A stretch of 64,000 bases of DNA from positions 1,860,001 through 1,924,000 of the forward strand of contig NZ_CP048810.1 in the NCBI RefSeq assembly GCF_013347965.1, written 5' to 3'. Source of the DNA: Pseudomonas bijieensis. GTDB taxonomy: Bacteria > Pseudomonadota > Gammaproteobacteria > Pseudomonadales > Pseudomonadaceae. Shown here in pieces: positions 28,030 to 36,729 of this stretch (its first letter is position 1; each line of letters begins with the position of its first letter). A model generated the notes under the pieces. That model was not told the origin of the DNA. It was given only the letters and a program-made list of their open reading frames with translations, and made no database searches. The translations under genes were made by a program, and so were the position numbers.

Positions 28030-29064
28030 ATGATTGTCCGTCCGGTCGCCCTCACCGATCTGCCCGCATTGCTGAACCTGGCCCGTTGCGCAGGCCCCGG
28101 TTTCACCAGCCTGCCGGCCAGCGAAGAACGCCTGGCCCACCGCGTTCGCTGGGCCCAGCGGACCTTTGCCGGGCAAGTCGAACGTGCCGACGCCGATTAT
28201 CTATTCGTGCTCGAAGACGATGACCGGCAGGTGGTGGGTATCAGCGCCCTGACCGGCGCGGTCGGGCTGCGCGAACCCTGGTACAACTATCGGGTCGGGC
28301 TGACCGTCAGCTCGGCGCCGGAGCTGGGGATCCAGCGGCAGATCCCGACCCTGTTCCTCAATAACGAGATGTCCGGGCAATCGGAAATCTGCTCGTTGTT
28401 CCTGCACCCCGAACAACGCCGTGGCCATAACGGACGCCTGTTGTCCCTGGCGCGCCTGTTGTTCGTTGCCGAATTTTCCCAGCTATTCGGTGAAAAACTG
28501 ATTGCCGAACTGCGGGGCCATGCCGATGAACAGGGTTGTTCGCCGTTCTGGGACAGCCTGGGAAGGCACTTTTTCAAGAAGGATTTCAGCTACGCCGATC
28601 AGTTGTCCGGCATGGGCAACAAATCGTTCATCGCCGAGCTGATGCCACGCCAGCCGCTGTATACCTGCCTGCTCACCGAACAGGCCCAGGCGGTGATCGG
28701 CAAGGCTCACCCGAACACCGAGCCGGCCATGAAAATCCTCAGCGCCGAGGGTTTCAGCCACAAAGGCTACATTGATATTTTTGACGGTGGCCCGGTGATT
28801 GAGGCGCCGGTGTCGAAGATCCGCACCGTACGCGATAGCCAGGCGCTGACCCTGGTCATTGGCACCCCGGACGAACAGGCACCGGTCTGGCTGATCTACA
28901 ATCGACGCCTGGAAAATTGCCGTGTCACCAGCGCCCGTGCGCACCAGCATGGCAACAAGCTGCTCGTCGATCGCCTCACCGCCAAACGCCTGCAGGTACA
29001 ACCGGGCGATACGGTGCGCGCCGTGACATTGCCCAGGCTGGGGCAGCAGGCGGAGGCGGCGTAG
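28030..29064 (+). CDS. aruG: Arginine N-succinyltransferase beta subunit paralogue
   Basis: 344 residues, homologous to the preceding alpha subunit throughout (RPVALTDLPALLNLA, SPFWDSLGRHFFKKDFSYADQLSG, YIDIFDGGPVIEAPV). AruF and AruG form a heteromeric acyl-CoA-dependent transferase. It starts 61 bp after aruF and ends the locus. With no succinylornithine aminotransferase or dehydrolase genes nearby, further catabolism must depend on genes elsewhere. Confidence 0.82.
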   Translation: MIVRPVALTDLPALLNLARCAGPGFTSLPASEERLAHRVRWAQRTFAGQVERADADYLFVLEDDDRQVVGISALTGAVGLREPWYNYRVGLTVSSAPELGIQRQIPTLFLNNEMSGQSEICSLFLHPEQRRGHNGRLLSLARLLFVAEFSQLFGEKLIAELRGHADEQGCSPFWDSLGRHFFKKDFSYADQLSGMGNKSFIAELMPRQPLYTCLLTEQAQAVIGKAHPNTEPAMKILSAEGFSHKGYIDIFDGGPVIEAPVSKIRTVRDSQALTLVIGTPDEQAPVWLIYNRRLENCRVTSARAHQHGNKLLVDRLTAKRLQVQPGDTVRAVTLPRLGQQAEAA

Positions 29065-29194
29065 CCCTGGGTATCGCCCAGCCTTGGATAATCAATATCA
29101 TTAAGCAGCAATACTTCTCCACAATTGCATAATTGCCACTCACTAACTCGAGACCCATACTTTCGCGCACCGCCCCACTGTAACGGCAATATTC

Positions 29195-29968
29195 ATGATC
29201 AGAAATCTGATTGCCACAAGATTACCGCCCGAATACGTAGCGCAGACAATCACGACATTAGACATGAGTGCACAAATCAAGCAATTGATCGAAGACCTGT
29301 ACGCTCAACAAAATTTTGCTACGGCGCAGTCTCGCCGCGCAGCCATCATGAACATGACCAACCCGCACACGGGCACCCTCACATTGCACTGCACGGACAT
29401 TGGCAATATCAGTATCAAGGCACTTGCGTTCAACAATACTTCTTCGCAACTGTACTCGGTGCCCGGCCAGAGTATTTTATTCGCACTGGGTCGCTCCTTC
29501 GAAGTCCAGCAATACATCCTTGACGGGCATCAACTTGAAAAAGCTGACACTCGGATCATCGACAACAACAATCCTCTGGTCATCGATGGTAGTCGAACCC
29601 TGTTCGACTACTCCCAACAGAGCCGAAAACAGGCGGGGTTGATCGGCAGGATTAACTTTCCCGACCGAAGTTCGGACATCAGCGTATTTGACCGTGCCTC
29701 ATTGCGCAAAACCGCCTGGCTGCCTCATGACGGCAGTGCCGCCCGGTACCTGGTGAGCCTCGAACTGCTCGAAACAATCCAGGACCCAGGAGGCGCCAGG
29801 GTTGCCGGGGAGCTGATCTACCACTATCACCCCGCCGTGGCCTGGAAAGCCTTCCAGATGCTTTATCGGGCTGACCCGCAAAACGCGCTGAACTACGTCC
29901 CACTGCTGAAAAAATTCAAAAATACGCGCCTGGACAACTTGCTTCGCCCATTGGAGCAGGCGACATGA
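29195..29968 (+). CDS. Unknown protein (257 aa), first gene of an AT-richer islet
   Basis: 257 residues, cytoplasmic, no signal peptide. A middle beta-rich part (LTLHCTDIGNISIKALAFNN, SVPGQSILFALG, QQYILDGHQL) and a helical C-terminus (YHYHPAVAWKAFQMLYRADP) are visible. I do not recognise a family; a cupin-like middle is only an impression. Base composition is lower in GC than flanking genes, suggesting acquisition. It overlaps the next gene by four bases. Confidence 0.75.
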   Translation: MIRNLIATRLPPEYVAQTITTLDMSAQIKQLIEDLYAQQNFATAQSRRAAIMNMTNPHTGTLTLHCTDIGNISIKALAFNNTSSQLYSVPGQSILFALGRSFEVQQYILDGHQLEKADTRIIDNNNPLVIDGSRTLFDYSQQSRKQAGLIGRINFPDRSSDISVFDRASLRKTAWLPHDGSAARYLVSLELLETIQDPGGARVAGELIYHYHPAVAWKAFQMLYRADPQNALNYVPLLKKFKNTRLDNLLRPLEQAT

Positions 29969-30648
29969 AGCTGGAAGCTTTTATTGAGCGCCTGAATACC
30001 TATGATCTGCAGCGAGACAGAACCAGGATCATTGCGGATTTGCGTCAGTTGGCGTCAAACCGTTGTTTATTGAGCAATCATCTTTATTCCACCCTCCAGC
30101 AAGACGGCTTTAGTACACGCAACAGTCTCTATAACGCTTATGGTTTTGTTCTGTATAAAAATTCTTCATTCACCCTTCGCCTGGGGTTTTGGTCCCCGGT
30201 AAAGACGCAGGATGAGCGCGAAACTTTCATTTACGACCTGAATCACAGTCACGACTTTGAAATTTATTCGGTCGGCTACAGCGGAGATGGCTACACCACC
30301 ATTACCCGGGAAATACTCGATGATCTACCCCTGCAAAAAGGTAAAAGACCCCGTTTGGGTAAAGCGCGAAGACTTAAACTTGCGCCAGGAAAAGTCTTGT
30401 ACATGCCTGCCTTGCGGGTAATCCATAAGCAAATAGCCCCGAACACAATGTCTGCATCCCTCAGTCTGCTTATCCATCCCGAACGTTTGGACAAGATCGA
30501 CGAAGCCTGGTGTTTTGACAGGAATTATTACCCTCTATACCCCGGCGTAGCGGCGCAAGAAATCGCGTTGTTTACCGATACGCTGTCGCTGCTCGATGCC
30601 GGTAGCCCTTCACTGTCCAGTAACCAAAGAAAGGAGGAAGAAACTTGA
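29965..30648 (+). CDS. Unknown protein with cupin-like features (227 aa)
   Basis: ATG at 29965 overlaps the previous stop, so the two are coupled. Residues about 55-150 are beta-rich with closely spaced histidines (DLNHSHDFEIYSVGYSGDGY) and a later APNTMSASLSLLIHP strand, which fits a small cupin-type metal site. That fold call is tentative. AT-richer codon use than neighbours. Its stop overlaps the TTG start of a small gene. Confidence 0.75.
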   Translation: MKLEAFIERLNTYDLQRDRTRIIADLRQLASNRCLLSNHLYSTLQQDGFSTRNSLYNAYGFVLYKNSSFTLRLGFWSPVKTQDERETFIYDLNHSHDFEIYSVGYSGDGYTTITREILDDLPLQKGKRPRLGKARRLKLAPGKVLYMPALRVIHKQIAPNTMSASLSLLIHPERLDKIDEAWCFDRNYYPLYPGVAAQEIALFTDTLSLLDAGSPSLSSNQRKEEET

Positions 30649-30827
30649 ATAAACTGATGAAAGACTGGGAGCAAGCTCCATTGCTGCGGGCAGGTACCGA
30701 TGTGGTCGATACCGCAGTCCAATTGACGAACGACACTCACTGCACAATTCCCGGATTCCCCACCCGCTTCAACGTCGGAAACATCCATGAGATCAAGCAA
30801 CTCTGGAGCCTACCGACCGAAGACTGA
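30645..30827 (+). CDS. 60-aa small protein ending the islet
   Basis: TTG 30645 overlaps the previous stop (TTGA) and is preceded by a very strong AAAGGAGGA site at the right distance; ATG 30657 is the alternative. The peptide contains one cysteine (THCTIPGFPTRF) and a conserved-looking NVGNIHEIKQLW segment. It has no signal peptide or membrane segment. It may be a precursor peptide, a small partner, or an antitoxin-like protein; none can be chosen from sequence alone. Confidence 0.6.
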   Translation: MNKLMKDWEQAPLLRAGTDVVDTAVQLTNDTHCTIPGFPTRFNVGNIHEIKQLWSLPTED

Positions 30828-31006
30828 ATAGCTTGATGGCCTTCACCCGGCTGCAGACTTTCCGGGCCTGCGGCCTTTCTTCGATGCCGTAAACGCATCG
30901 CCCATACACATTCGTCATCATCTTTGCGCTTGCCACGTGATAGCCTTTGGATCTTTCGGCGTTGACACTTTTGCTCAAGCCTTTCCATTCCATTGGTGGA
31001 ACTCAT

Positions 31007-31876
31007 ATGTCCAGGCTTTCCCATCAAGATTTGCGTCGTGACTTCCGTCAACTGCTGGCTTCCAAGACCTGCTACCACACCGCATCGGTATTTGACCCCA
31101 TGTCGGCGCGTATCGCCGCCGACCTGGGTTTTGAAGTGGGCATCCTGGGAGGCTCGGTGGCGTCGTTGCAAGTATTGGGCGCGCCGGACTTCGCCCTGAT
31201 CACCCTGAGCGAATTTGCCGAACAGGCCACCCGCATCGGCCGCGTGGCCCAACTACCGGTCATTGCCGACGCCGACCACGGCTACGGCAATGCCCTGAAC
31301 GTGATGCGCACCATCGTCGAACTGGAACGTGCCGGCATTGCGGCGTTGACCATCGAGGACACCTTGCTGCCGGCCCAGTTCGGGCGTAAGTCCACCGACC
31401 TGATCAGCGTCGCCGAAGGCGTCGGCAAGATTCGTGCAGCCCTGGAGGCGCGAGTCGATTCGGAAATGGCGATCATTGCCCGAACCAACGCCGGTATTCT
31501 GCCGGTCCAGGAAATCATCAGCCGGACCCAGCAATATGAACGTGCCGGGGCGGACGGGATTTGCATGGTGGGCGTGCAGGACTTCGATCACCTGGAGAAG
31601 ATCAGCGAAAACCTGACGGTGCCGCTGATGCTTGTCACTTATGGCAACCCACTGCTGCGCGACGACAAGCGCCTGGCCGAGTTGGGCGTGCGCGTGACCA
31701 TCGACGGCCACGGCGCCTATTTCGCCGCGATCAAGGCCACGTATGACAGCCTTCGCGAACAACGGCAGATATTCACCCAGGCGTCAGACCTCAACGCCAC
31801 CGAACTGACTCATACCTACACCCAGCCCGAGGACTACATCCGCTGGGCCGAGGAGTACATGAGCGTCAAGGAGTAA
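31007..31876 (+). CDS. Oxaloacetate decarboxylase, isocitrate lyase/PEP mutase superfamily
   Basis: 289 residues, the same length as P. aeruginosa PA4872, a characterised oxaloacetate decarboxylase of this superfamily. The TIM barrel shows [12 protein letters not shown] (metal site), TIEDTLLP and IARTNAG. The loop lacks the KKCGH motif of isocitrate lyase. Start ATG 31007 gives [14 protein letters not shown], the usual N-terminus. Confidence 0.85.
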   Translation: MSRLSHQDLRRDFRQLLASKTCYHTASVFDPMSARIAADLGFEVGILGGSVASLQVLGAPDFALITLSEFAEQATRIGRVAQLPVIADADHGYGNALNVMRTIVELERAGIAALTIEDTLLPAQFGRKSTDLISVAEGVGKIRAALEARVDSEMAIIARTNAGILPVQEIISRTQQYERAGADGICMVGVQDFDHLEKISENLTVPLMLVTYGNPLLRDDKRLAELGVRVTIDGHGAYFAAIKATYDSLREQRQIFTQASDLNATELTHTYTQPEDYIRWAEEYMSVKE

Positions 31877-31910
31877 GCTGACCTCCAGCCTGCGGTGAGA
31901 CTCAAGGACG

Positions 31911-32144
31911 CTATCGCGAGCAGGCTCGCTCCCACATCGATCTGTGGGTAAATCGAATATCTCGAATACCCAGAAAATTCATGGTGGGAGCGGGCTTGCT
32001 CGCGAAAGCGGAGGGTCAGTTTGCATCAGTGTTGAATGTGCTGCCGCTATCGCGGGCAAGCCCGCTCCCACAGGGGTTTGCAGTGAACGCCAATCTTGCG
32101 TCCGCCCAACAACCCCTGTGGGAGCGAGCCTGCTCGCGATAGCG
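31911..32144. repeat. Cluster of four REP elements
   Basis: Four REP copies in alternating orientation, near 31911-31938, 31983-32010, 32046-32075 and 32113-32144, fill the space between two convergent genes. The first, second and fourth carry slightly different stem bases (GCAGGCTCGC, GCGGGCTTGC, GCGAGCCTGC). Confidence 0.92.
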
Positions 32145-32165
32145 TTGCCAGGGTGAAACAGGTCT

Positions 32166-33395
32166 TCAGCGCCCGCTACGCAACATCTCCTTGGGCACGT
32201 ACTTGCCAATCTCGAACTTGCCGATGGCGGCGCGGTGGACTTCATCGGGGCCGTCGGCCAGGCGCAGGGTCCGTTGCATGGCGTACATGTAGGCCAGCGG
32301 GAAATCGTTGGAGACCCCGGCGCCACCGTGGATCTGGATCGCCCTGTCGATGACTTTCAAGGCCACGTTCGGCGCGACGACCTTGATCTGGGCGATTTCG
32401 CTTTTCGCCACTTTATTGCCAACGGTGTCCATCATATACGCCGCCTTCAAGGTCAGCAGGCGCGCCATGTCGATTTCCATTCGCGAGTCGGCAATCTTGT
32501 CGACGTTACCGCCCAGGCGCGCCAACGGCTGGCCGAAGGCCGTGCGGCTGACGGCCCGCTTGCACATCAACTCCAAGGCGCGCTCGGCCATGCCGATGGA
32601 ACGCATGCAGTGATGAATGCGACCAGGACCGAGGCGACCCTGGGCAATTTCGAAGCCACGTCCTTCACCCAACAAGACATTTTCGTACGGCACCCGCACA
32701 TTATCGAACAGCACTTCGGCATGCCCGTGCGGCGCATCGTCGTAGCCGAACACCGGCAGTGGCCGGACGATTTTTACCCCAGGCGTATCCACCGGAACCA
32801 GGATCATCGAGTGCTGGGCATGCCGTGGCGCATCGGGATTGCTCAGGCCCATGAAGATCAGGATTTTGCAGCGCGGGTCACAGGCCCCTGAAGTCCACCA
32901 CTTCTTGCCGTTGATCACCCATTCATCACCGTCACGCTCAGCACGGGCGGCCATGTTGGTGGCGTCCGAGGAGGCGACGTCCGGCTCGGTCATGGCAAAG
33001 GCCGAGCGAATCTCGCCGCGCAGCAGTGGCTCGAGCCAGCGCTGCTTTTGTTCTTCATTGGCATAACGCACCAGTACTTCCATGTTGCCGGTGTCCGGCG
33101 CCGAGCAGTTGAACGGCTCCGGCCCCAACAGCGAACGGCCCATGATCTCCGCCAATGGCGCATATTCCAGGTTGGTCAGGCCGGCACCCAGCTCGGATTC
33201 TGGCAGGAACAGGTTCCACAAACCTTCAGCCTTCGCCTTGGCCTTGAGCTCTTCCATGATGGCCGTGGGTTGCCAGCGGTCGCCTTCGGCCACTTGCCGT
33301 TCGAACACCGCTTCGGCTGGGTAGACGTAGGCATCCATGAACGCCGTGACACGTTCACGCAGTTCCTGAACCTTGGGGGAATACGCAAAATCCAT
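32166..33395 (-). CDS. Acyl-CoA dehydrogenase
   Basis: 409 residues from ATG 33395. FAD acyl-CoA dehydrogenase fold: helical N-domain, [15 protein letters not shown] and [12 protein letters not shown] in the middle domain, and C-terminal [19 protein letters not shown] with [14 protein letters not shown]. It belongs to the broader ACAD10/11-like group rather than short-chain liuA types. It is divergent from a LysR gene at 33573. Confidence 0.9.
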   Translation of the reverse strand: MDFAYSPKVQELRERVTAFMDAYVYPAEAVFERQVAEGDRWQPTAIMEELKAKAKAEGLWNLFLPESELGAGLTNLEYAPLAEIMGRSLLGPEPFNCSAPDTGNMEVLVRYANEEQKQRWLEPLLRGEIRSAFAMTEPDVASSDATNMAARAERDGDEWVINGKKWWTSGACDPRCKILIFMGLSNPDAPRHAQHSMILVPVDTPGVKIVRPLPVFGYDDAPHGHAEVLFDNVRVPYENVLLGEGRGFEIAQGRLGPGRIHHCMRSIGMAERALELMCKRAVSRTAFGQPLARLGGNVDKIADSRMEIDMARLLTLKAAYMMDTVGNKVAKSEIAQIKVVAPNVALKVIDRAIQIHGGAGVSNDFPLAYMYAMQRTLRLADGPDEVHRAAIGKFEIGKYVPKEMLRSGR

Positions 33396-33572
33396 GAGCA
33401 GCACCTTCTGGGCAGAGGTTGTTTTAGGTCATGAAATCGATGCTAGTTCAGCTACGAAAATTTACCTAACCTATTCTCGGCGTGTATTAACATTCATCAC
33501 CGATATATGTTTCACTGATTCTCATCGCCACCCGGCACCTCACAACAAGCCCAAGAACAAGAGTGCAGCGCC

Positions 33573-34502
33573 ATGAATCTGAGCAAGGTCGACCTCAACC
33601 TTTTCATTGTCTTCGATGCGATCTACACCGAAGCCAACCTGACCCGCGCCGGGCAGATCGTCGGCATCACTCAGCCGGCCGTGTCCAATGCCCTGGCCCG
33701 CCTGCGGGAGACCTTCAACGACCCACTCTTCGTGCGCACTGCCCAAGGGATGGTGCCGACGCCCATGGCCCAGAACATCATCGGTCCGGTGCGCAACGCC
33801 TTGTCGCTGCTGCGGGTATCGGTGCAGGAAAGCCGGATCTTCAACCCGTTGCAGGCGGTCAAGACCTACCGCATCAGCATGACCGACCTCACTGAAGGCG
33901 TGATCCTGCCCCTGCTGTTCCAACGCCTGCGCCGCCTGGCACCGACCGTGGCGATCGAAAGCTTCCTCTCCAAGCGCCGTGAAACCACCAAGGAACTGGC
34001 CGCCGGCCGCCTCGATTTCGCCGTCGACGCGCCGCTCAACACCGACCCGCAGGTGCGCCACGTCAAGTTGATGGAAGATCGCTACGTGTGCGCCATGCGC
34101 AAGGGCCATCCATTGGCGGGCAAGGAAAAGATCAGCCTCGACGATTACCTGGCCCAGACCCACGTGCATATTTCCAGTCGCCGCAACGGCCTGGGTTATG
34201 TCGACCTGGCCCTCGGCAAGATGGGCATCCAGCGCAAGATCGCCCTGCGCTCCCAGCACTACCTGATGGCCTCCCAGGTGCTACAGCAGACCGATATGGT
34301 CATGACCGTTCCCGAACGCTTTGCCCGTCGTCACGATTTGCACGCCTTCCTGCTCCCGGTCAACGACGTGCCACCGGTGGAAACCCACTTGTACTGGCAC
34401 GAAAGCACCGACCAGGACCCCGCCAACCGCTGGATGCGCGAGCAGATGATCGAGCTGTGCCAGCAGGTGACGGCCCATGAGAAGAAGCTCGATACGGTTT
34501 AG
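33573..34502 (+). CDS. LysR-family transcriptional regulator
   Basis: 309 residues with HTH LTRAGQIVGITQPAVSNALARLRETFNDPLFVR and a NodD/LeuO-class effector domain. It is divergent from the acyl-CoA dehydrogenase (177 bp apart), its likely target. Confidence 0.9.
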   Translation: MNLSKVDLNLFIVFDAIYTEANLTRAGQIVGITQPAVSNALARLRETFNDPLFVRTAQGMVPTPMAQNIIGPVRNALSLLRVSVQESRIFNPLQAVKTYRISMTDLTEGVILPLLFQRLRRLAPTVAIESFLSKRRETTKELAAGRLDFAVDAPLNTDPQVRHVKLMEDRYVCAMRKGHPLAGKEKISLDDYLAQTHVHISSRRNGLGYVDLALGKMGIQRKIALRSQHYLMASQVLQQTDMVMTVPERFARRHDLHAFLLPVNDVPPVETHLYWHESTDQDPANRWMREQMIELCQQVTAHEKKLDTV

Positions 34503-34514
34503 AAGACGATAATA

Positions 34515-34612
34515 TTGTGGGAGAGCGAGCCTGCTCGCGATAGCGGTAGACCAGCCAATGCCATGGCGACTGATTCGACGCTATCGCGAGCAGGCTCGCT
34601 CCCCACAGGTTT
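34515..34612. repeat. REP doublet
   Basis: Two inverted REP copies separated by about 40 bp follow the LysR gene and precede liuR. Confidence 0.88.
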
Positions 34613-34632
34613 CGTGTGCAAAACCTCATTGC

Positions 34633-34648
34633 TTGACGCGAACGTCAA
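34633..34648. promoter_or_regulatory. LiuR-type operator upstream of liuR
   Basis: TTGACGCGAACGTCAA, an interrupted palindrome TTGACG-N4-CGTCAA, lies 46 bp before the liuR start. The first half doubles as a -35 hexamer, the MerR-type arrangement, suggesting autoregulation. It resembles the two sites before liuA. Confidence 0.65.
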
Positions 34649-34693
34649 CCTGCCATTAGCTTAGCGCCAGTCCCTTTCGTTTCGAGCGCGTTC

Positions 34694-35095
34694 ATGAGCA
34701 GTCAGACCTACAGCATCTCCGACCTCGCCCGCGAGCTGGATATCACCACCCGGGCCATCCGCTTCTATGAAGAACAAGGCCTGTTGAGCCCGGAGCGACG
34801 GGGCCAGGAACGTATTTACTCGCCGCGGGACAAGGTCAGCCTGAAGTTGATCCTGCGGGGCAAGCGCATCGGTTTTTCCCTGGCCGAGTGCCGCGAGCTG
34901 ATCGAACTCTACGATCCCTCCAGCGGCAATCAGAAGCAGTTGCACAGCATGCTGGCGAAAATCGCCGAGCGCCGGGAACAACTCGAACAGCAATTGCTGG
35001 ACATCGAACAGATGAAGCTGGAACTCGACACCGCTGAAGAACGCTGTATCCAGGCGCTGGAGCAAACGATCAAAGGCGAGGAAATCGTCCAGTAA
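34694..35095 (+). CDS. liuR: MerR-family regulator of leucine/isovalerate catabolism
   Basis: 133 residues: MerR HTH (YSISDLARELDITTRAIRFYEEQGLLSP), then a dimerising coiled coil (about 80-120). No metal-binding cysteines at the C-terminus, as in LiuR. It precedes liuE, and LiuR-like palindromes lie upstream of itself and of liuA. Confidence 0.88.
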   Translation: MSSQTYSISDLARELDITTRAIRFYEEQGLLSPERRGQERIYSPRDKVSLKLILRGKRIGFSLAECRELIELYDPSSGNQKQLHSMLAKIAERREQLEQQLLDIEQMKLELDTAEERCIQALEQTIKGEEIVQ

Positions 35096-35111
35096 CACTT
35101 TCTGAAAAAAC

Positions 35112-35139
35112 TGTGGGAGCGAGCCTGCTCGCTCCCACA
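35112..35139. repeat. Compact REP-derived palindrome between liuR and liuE
   Basis: A 13-bp perfect inverted repeat (TGTGGGAGCGAGC and GCTCGCTCCCACA) with a 2-nt loop. It looks like a REP whose central part has been lost. It can form a strong hairpin between the two genes. Confidence 0.75.
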
Positions 35140-35192
35140 ATGGCTCATCATTGCTCTCGATATATTGGCACCCCCACCACAGGTCAATCCCC

Positions 35193-36092
35193 ATGTCCCT
35201 CCCCTCCTTTGTACGCTTGATCGAAGTCGGCCCTCGTGACGGCCTGCAGAATGAAGCACAGCCCATCAGCGTCGCCGACAAGGTGCGCCTGGTAGATGCC
35301 TTGAGCGCCGCCGGCCTGGGCTACATCGAGGTCGGCAGTTTCGTCTCGCCCAAGTGGGTGCCACAAATGGCCGGCTCCGCCGAGGTGTTCGCGCAGATCC
35401 AGCGCAAGCCGGGTGTGACCTATGGCGCTCTGGCACCAAACCTACGGGGCTTTGAAGACGCGCTGGCGGCGGGCGTAAAAGAAGTCGCGGTATTCGCCGC
35501 CGCTTCCGAAGCGTTCTCCCAGCGCAACATCAACTGCTCTATCAAGGAAAGCCTGGAGCGCTTCGCGCCGATCATGGAGGCCGCCAGGCAGCACGGCGTC
35601 AGTGTGCGCGGCTACGTGTCCTGCGTACTGGGCTGCCCCTATGAAGGTGCGGTCAAGCCTGAGCAGGTGGCTTGGGTCGCTCGGGAACTGTATGCGATGG
35701 GCTGCTACGAGGTCTCCCTGGGTGACACCATTGGCACAGGCACCGCTGGCGCCACACGCCGGATGTTCGAAGTGGTGGGCGCCGAGGTGCCGCGGGACAA
35801 GCTCGCCGGACACTTCCACGATACCTACGGCCAGGCCATGGCCAACGTGTACGCCAGCCTGCTGGAAGGCATCGCGGTGTTCGACAGCTCCATCGCCGGC
35901 CTTGGCGGCTGCCCTTATGCCAAGGGCGCCAGCGGTAACGTTGCCACCGAAGACGTGCTGTACCTGCTCGATGGGCTGGGTATCGAAACCGGTGTCGATC
36001 TGAATGCCCTGATTGCCGCGGGTCGGCAGATCTGTGATGTGCTCGGTCGTCCTAGCGGGTCGCGTGTCGCCAAGGCCCGTAGCGCACAGTGA
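35193..36092 (+). CDS. liuE: Hydroxymethylglutaryl-CoA lyase
   Basis: 299 residues of the HMGL TIM barrel. EVGPRDGLQNE, EVGSFVSPKWVPQM, the HFHDTYGQA metal site and GLGGCPYAKGASGNVATED with the catalytic Cys. It cleaves HMG-CoA to acetoacetate and acetyl-CoA, the last step of leucine degradation. ATG 35193 is chosen over an earlier in-frame ATG at 35151, which overlaps the hairpin region. Confidence 0.93.
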   Translation: MSLPSFVRLIEVGPRDGLQNEAQPISVADKVRLVDALSAAGLGYIEVGSFVSPKWVPQMAGSAEVFAQIQRKPGVTYGALAPNLRGFEDALAAGVKEVAVFAAASEAFSQRNINCSIKESLERFAPIMEAARQHGVSVRGYVSCVLGCPYEGAVKPEQVAWVARELYAMGCYEVSLGDTIGTGTAGATRRMFEVVGAEVPRDKLAGHFHDTYGQAMANVYASLLEGIAVFDSSIAGLGGCPYAKGASGNVATEDVLYLLDGLGIETGVDLNALIAAGRQICDVLGRPSGSRVAKARSAQ

Positions 36093-36094
36093 GG

Positions 36095-36134
36095 TGTTAC
36101 CGCTGGCTTTGTAACAGCGGCGAAACGAGTAACA
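36095..36134. promoter_or_regulatory. Candidate CbrB activator sites
   Basis: TGTTAC-N10-GTAACA (36095-36116) plus a further GTAACA at 36129-36134 lie about 110-150 bp before the sigma54 start site. Inverted TGTTAC/GTAACA half-sites at this distance fit an enhancer for a sigma54 activator such as CbrB, which drives CrcZ-family RNAs. The exact CbrB consensus is from memory. Confidence 0.55.
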
Positions 36135-36215
36135 CGGAAACAATTTGTCAGGTTTGGCCCGTCAGCTTTTTCAGCCTAAAAACACAACTCATTGATTTAT
36201 ATGAGTTTTTAAAAG

Positions 36216-36232
36216 TTGGCACGCCACCTGCT
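36216..36232 (+). promoter_or_regulatory. Sigma54 (-24/-12) promoter
   Basis: TTGGCAC-N5-CTGCT has the invariant GG and GC doublets at the correct 10-bp separation. It predicts transcription from about 36243, at the A-rich sRNA below. Confidence 0.82.
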
Positions 36233-36242
36233 ATATCTCTGG

Positions 36243-36622
36243 CATAACAAGAATAAAAAAACGCAGCAAACCCAATAAAAACAAGACGAAACGACTCTGA
36301 CATAACAAAAACAACACGGCAGAGACGCAGCTAACAGATTTTTTTGGAGAAGATGTGCTTTTCAGGGTGCTTCCAGAAGCAACCCGCAACCGGACAGAGA
36401 ACAATAAAACTACCTTCAGGTAGCTCCCGAATCGGTTGGATCGCAAGGCGAAAAAGCAGATCAGCGCTCAAAAAAATACGTTTGCTCTTGATCCCGGATG
36501 GGGATCGCCAAAAACAGCGGTAAAGGGCCACGGCTGCCAAAAACAACAACAGGCCGCCCCTCAATAATAAAAAAAGAGCACGCGACGACAAAATTAAAGG
36601 GGAGCTTCGGCTCCCCTTTGTG
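36243..36622 (+). ncRNA. CrcZ-family small RNA (CrcX/CrcY type), sequesters Hfq-Crc
   Basis: About 380 nt from the sigma54 start to a UUCG-capped terminator. There is no open reading frame of note. It has at least six A-rich AANAANAA-type motifs bound by Hfq with Crc: near 36246-36260, 36274-36285, 36304-36315, 36400-36409, 36537-36550 and 36563-36575. CrcZ-family RNAs are activated by CbrB and sigma54 and relieve catabolite repression. Length and position next to the HMG-CoA lyase gene match the P. putida crcY locus as I remember it. Which of the X, Y or Z names applies needs alignment. Confidence 0.82.
36596..36619. terminator. Strong hairpin with UUCG tetraloop, sRNA terminator
   Basis: A 10-bp perfect stem, AAAGGGGAGC and GCTCCCCTTT, with a TTCG loop. 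It ends the Crc-family sRNA. Read on the minus strand it is followed by TTTAATTTTG and can also end the AMP-ligase transcript. Confidence 0.85.
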
Positions 36623-36693
36623 CTGTCTGGGGTTTTGGTTTTTCGGTTGTTTGGAAGGCGGTGTATCAGCCACAGCGCTTTGACCGACACACC

Positions 36694-36721
36694 GCATCGC
36701 GAGCAGGCTCGCGCCCACAGG
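36694..36721. repeat. Single REP element
   Basis: One REP copy (CATCGCGAGCAGGCTCGCGC with CACAGG) lies 9 bp beyond the stop of the AMP-ligase gene. Confidence 0.85.
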
Positions 36722-36729
36722 TCTTGTGG

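Noticed and set aside
31911..32144. CRISPR-like array
   Set aside because: The repeats are alternating-orientation REP palindromes of variable spacing, without equal-length spacers or cas genes.
36231..36446. Minus-strand frames across the gene-free gap after liuE
   Set aside because: They are mirrors of the A-rich sRNA; the sigma54 promoter, A-rich motifs and terminator explain the region better.
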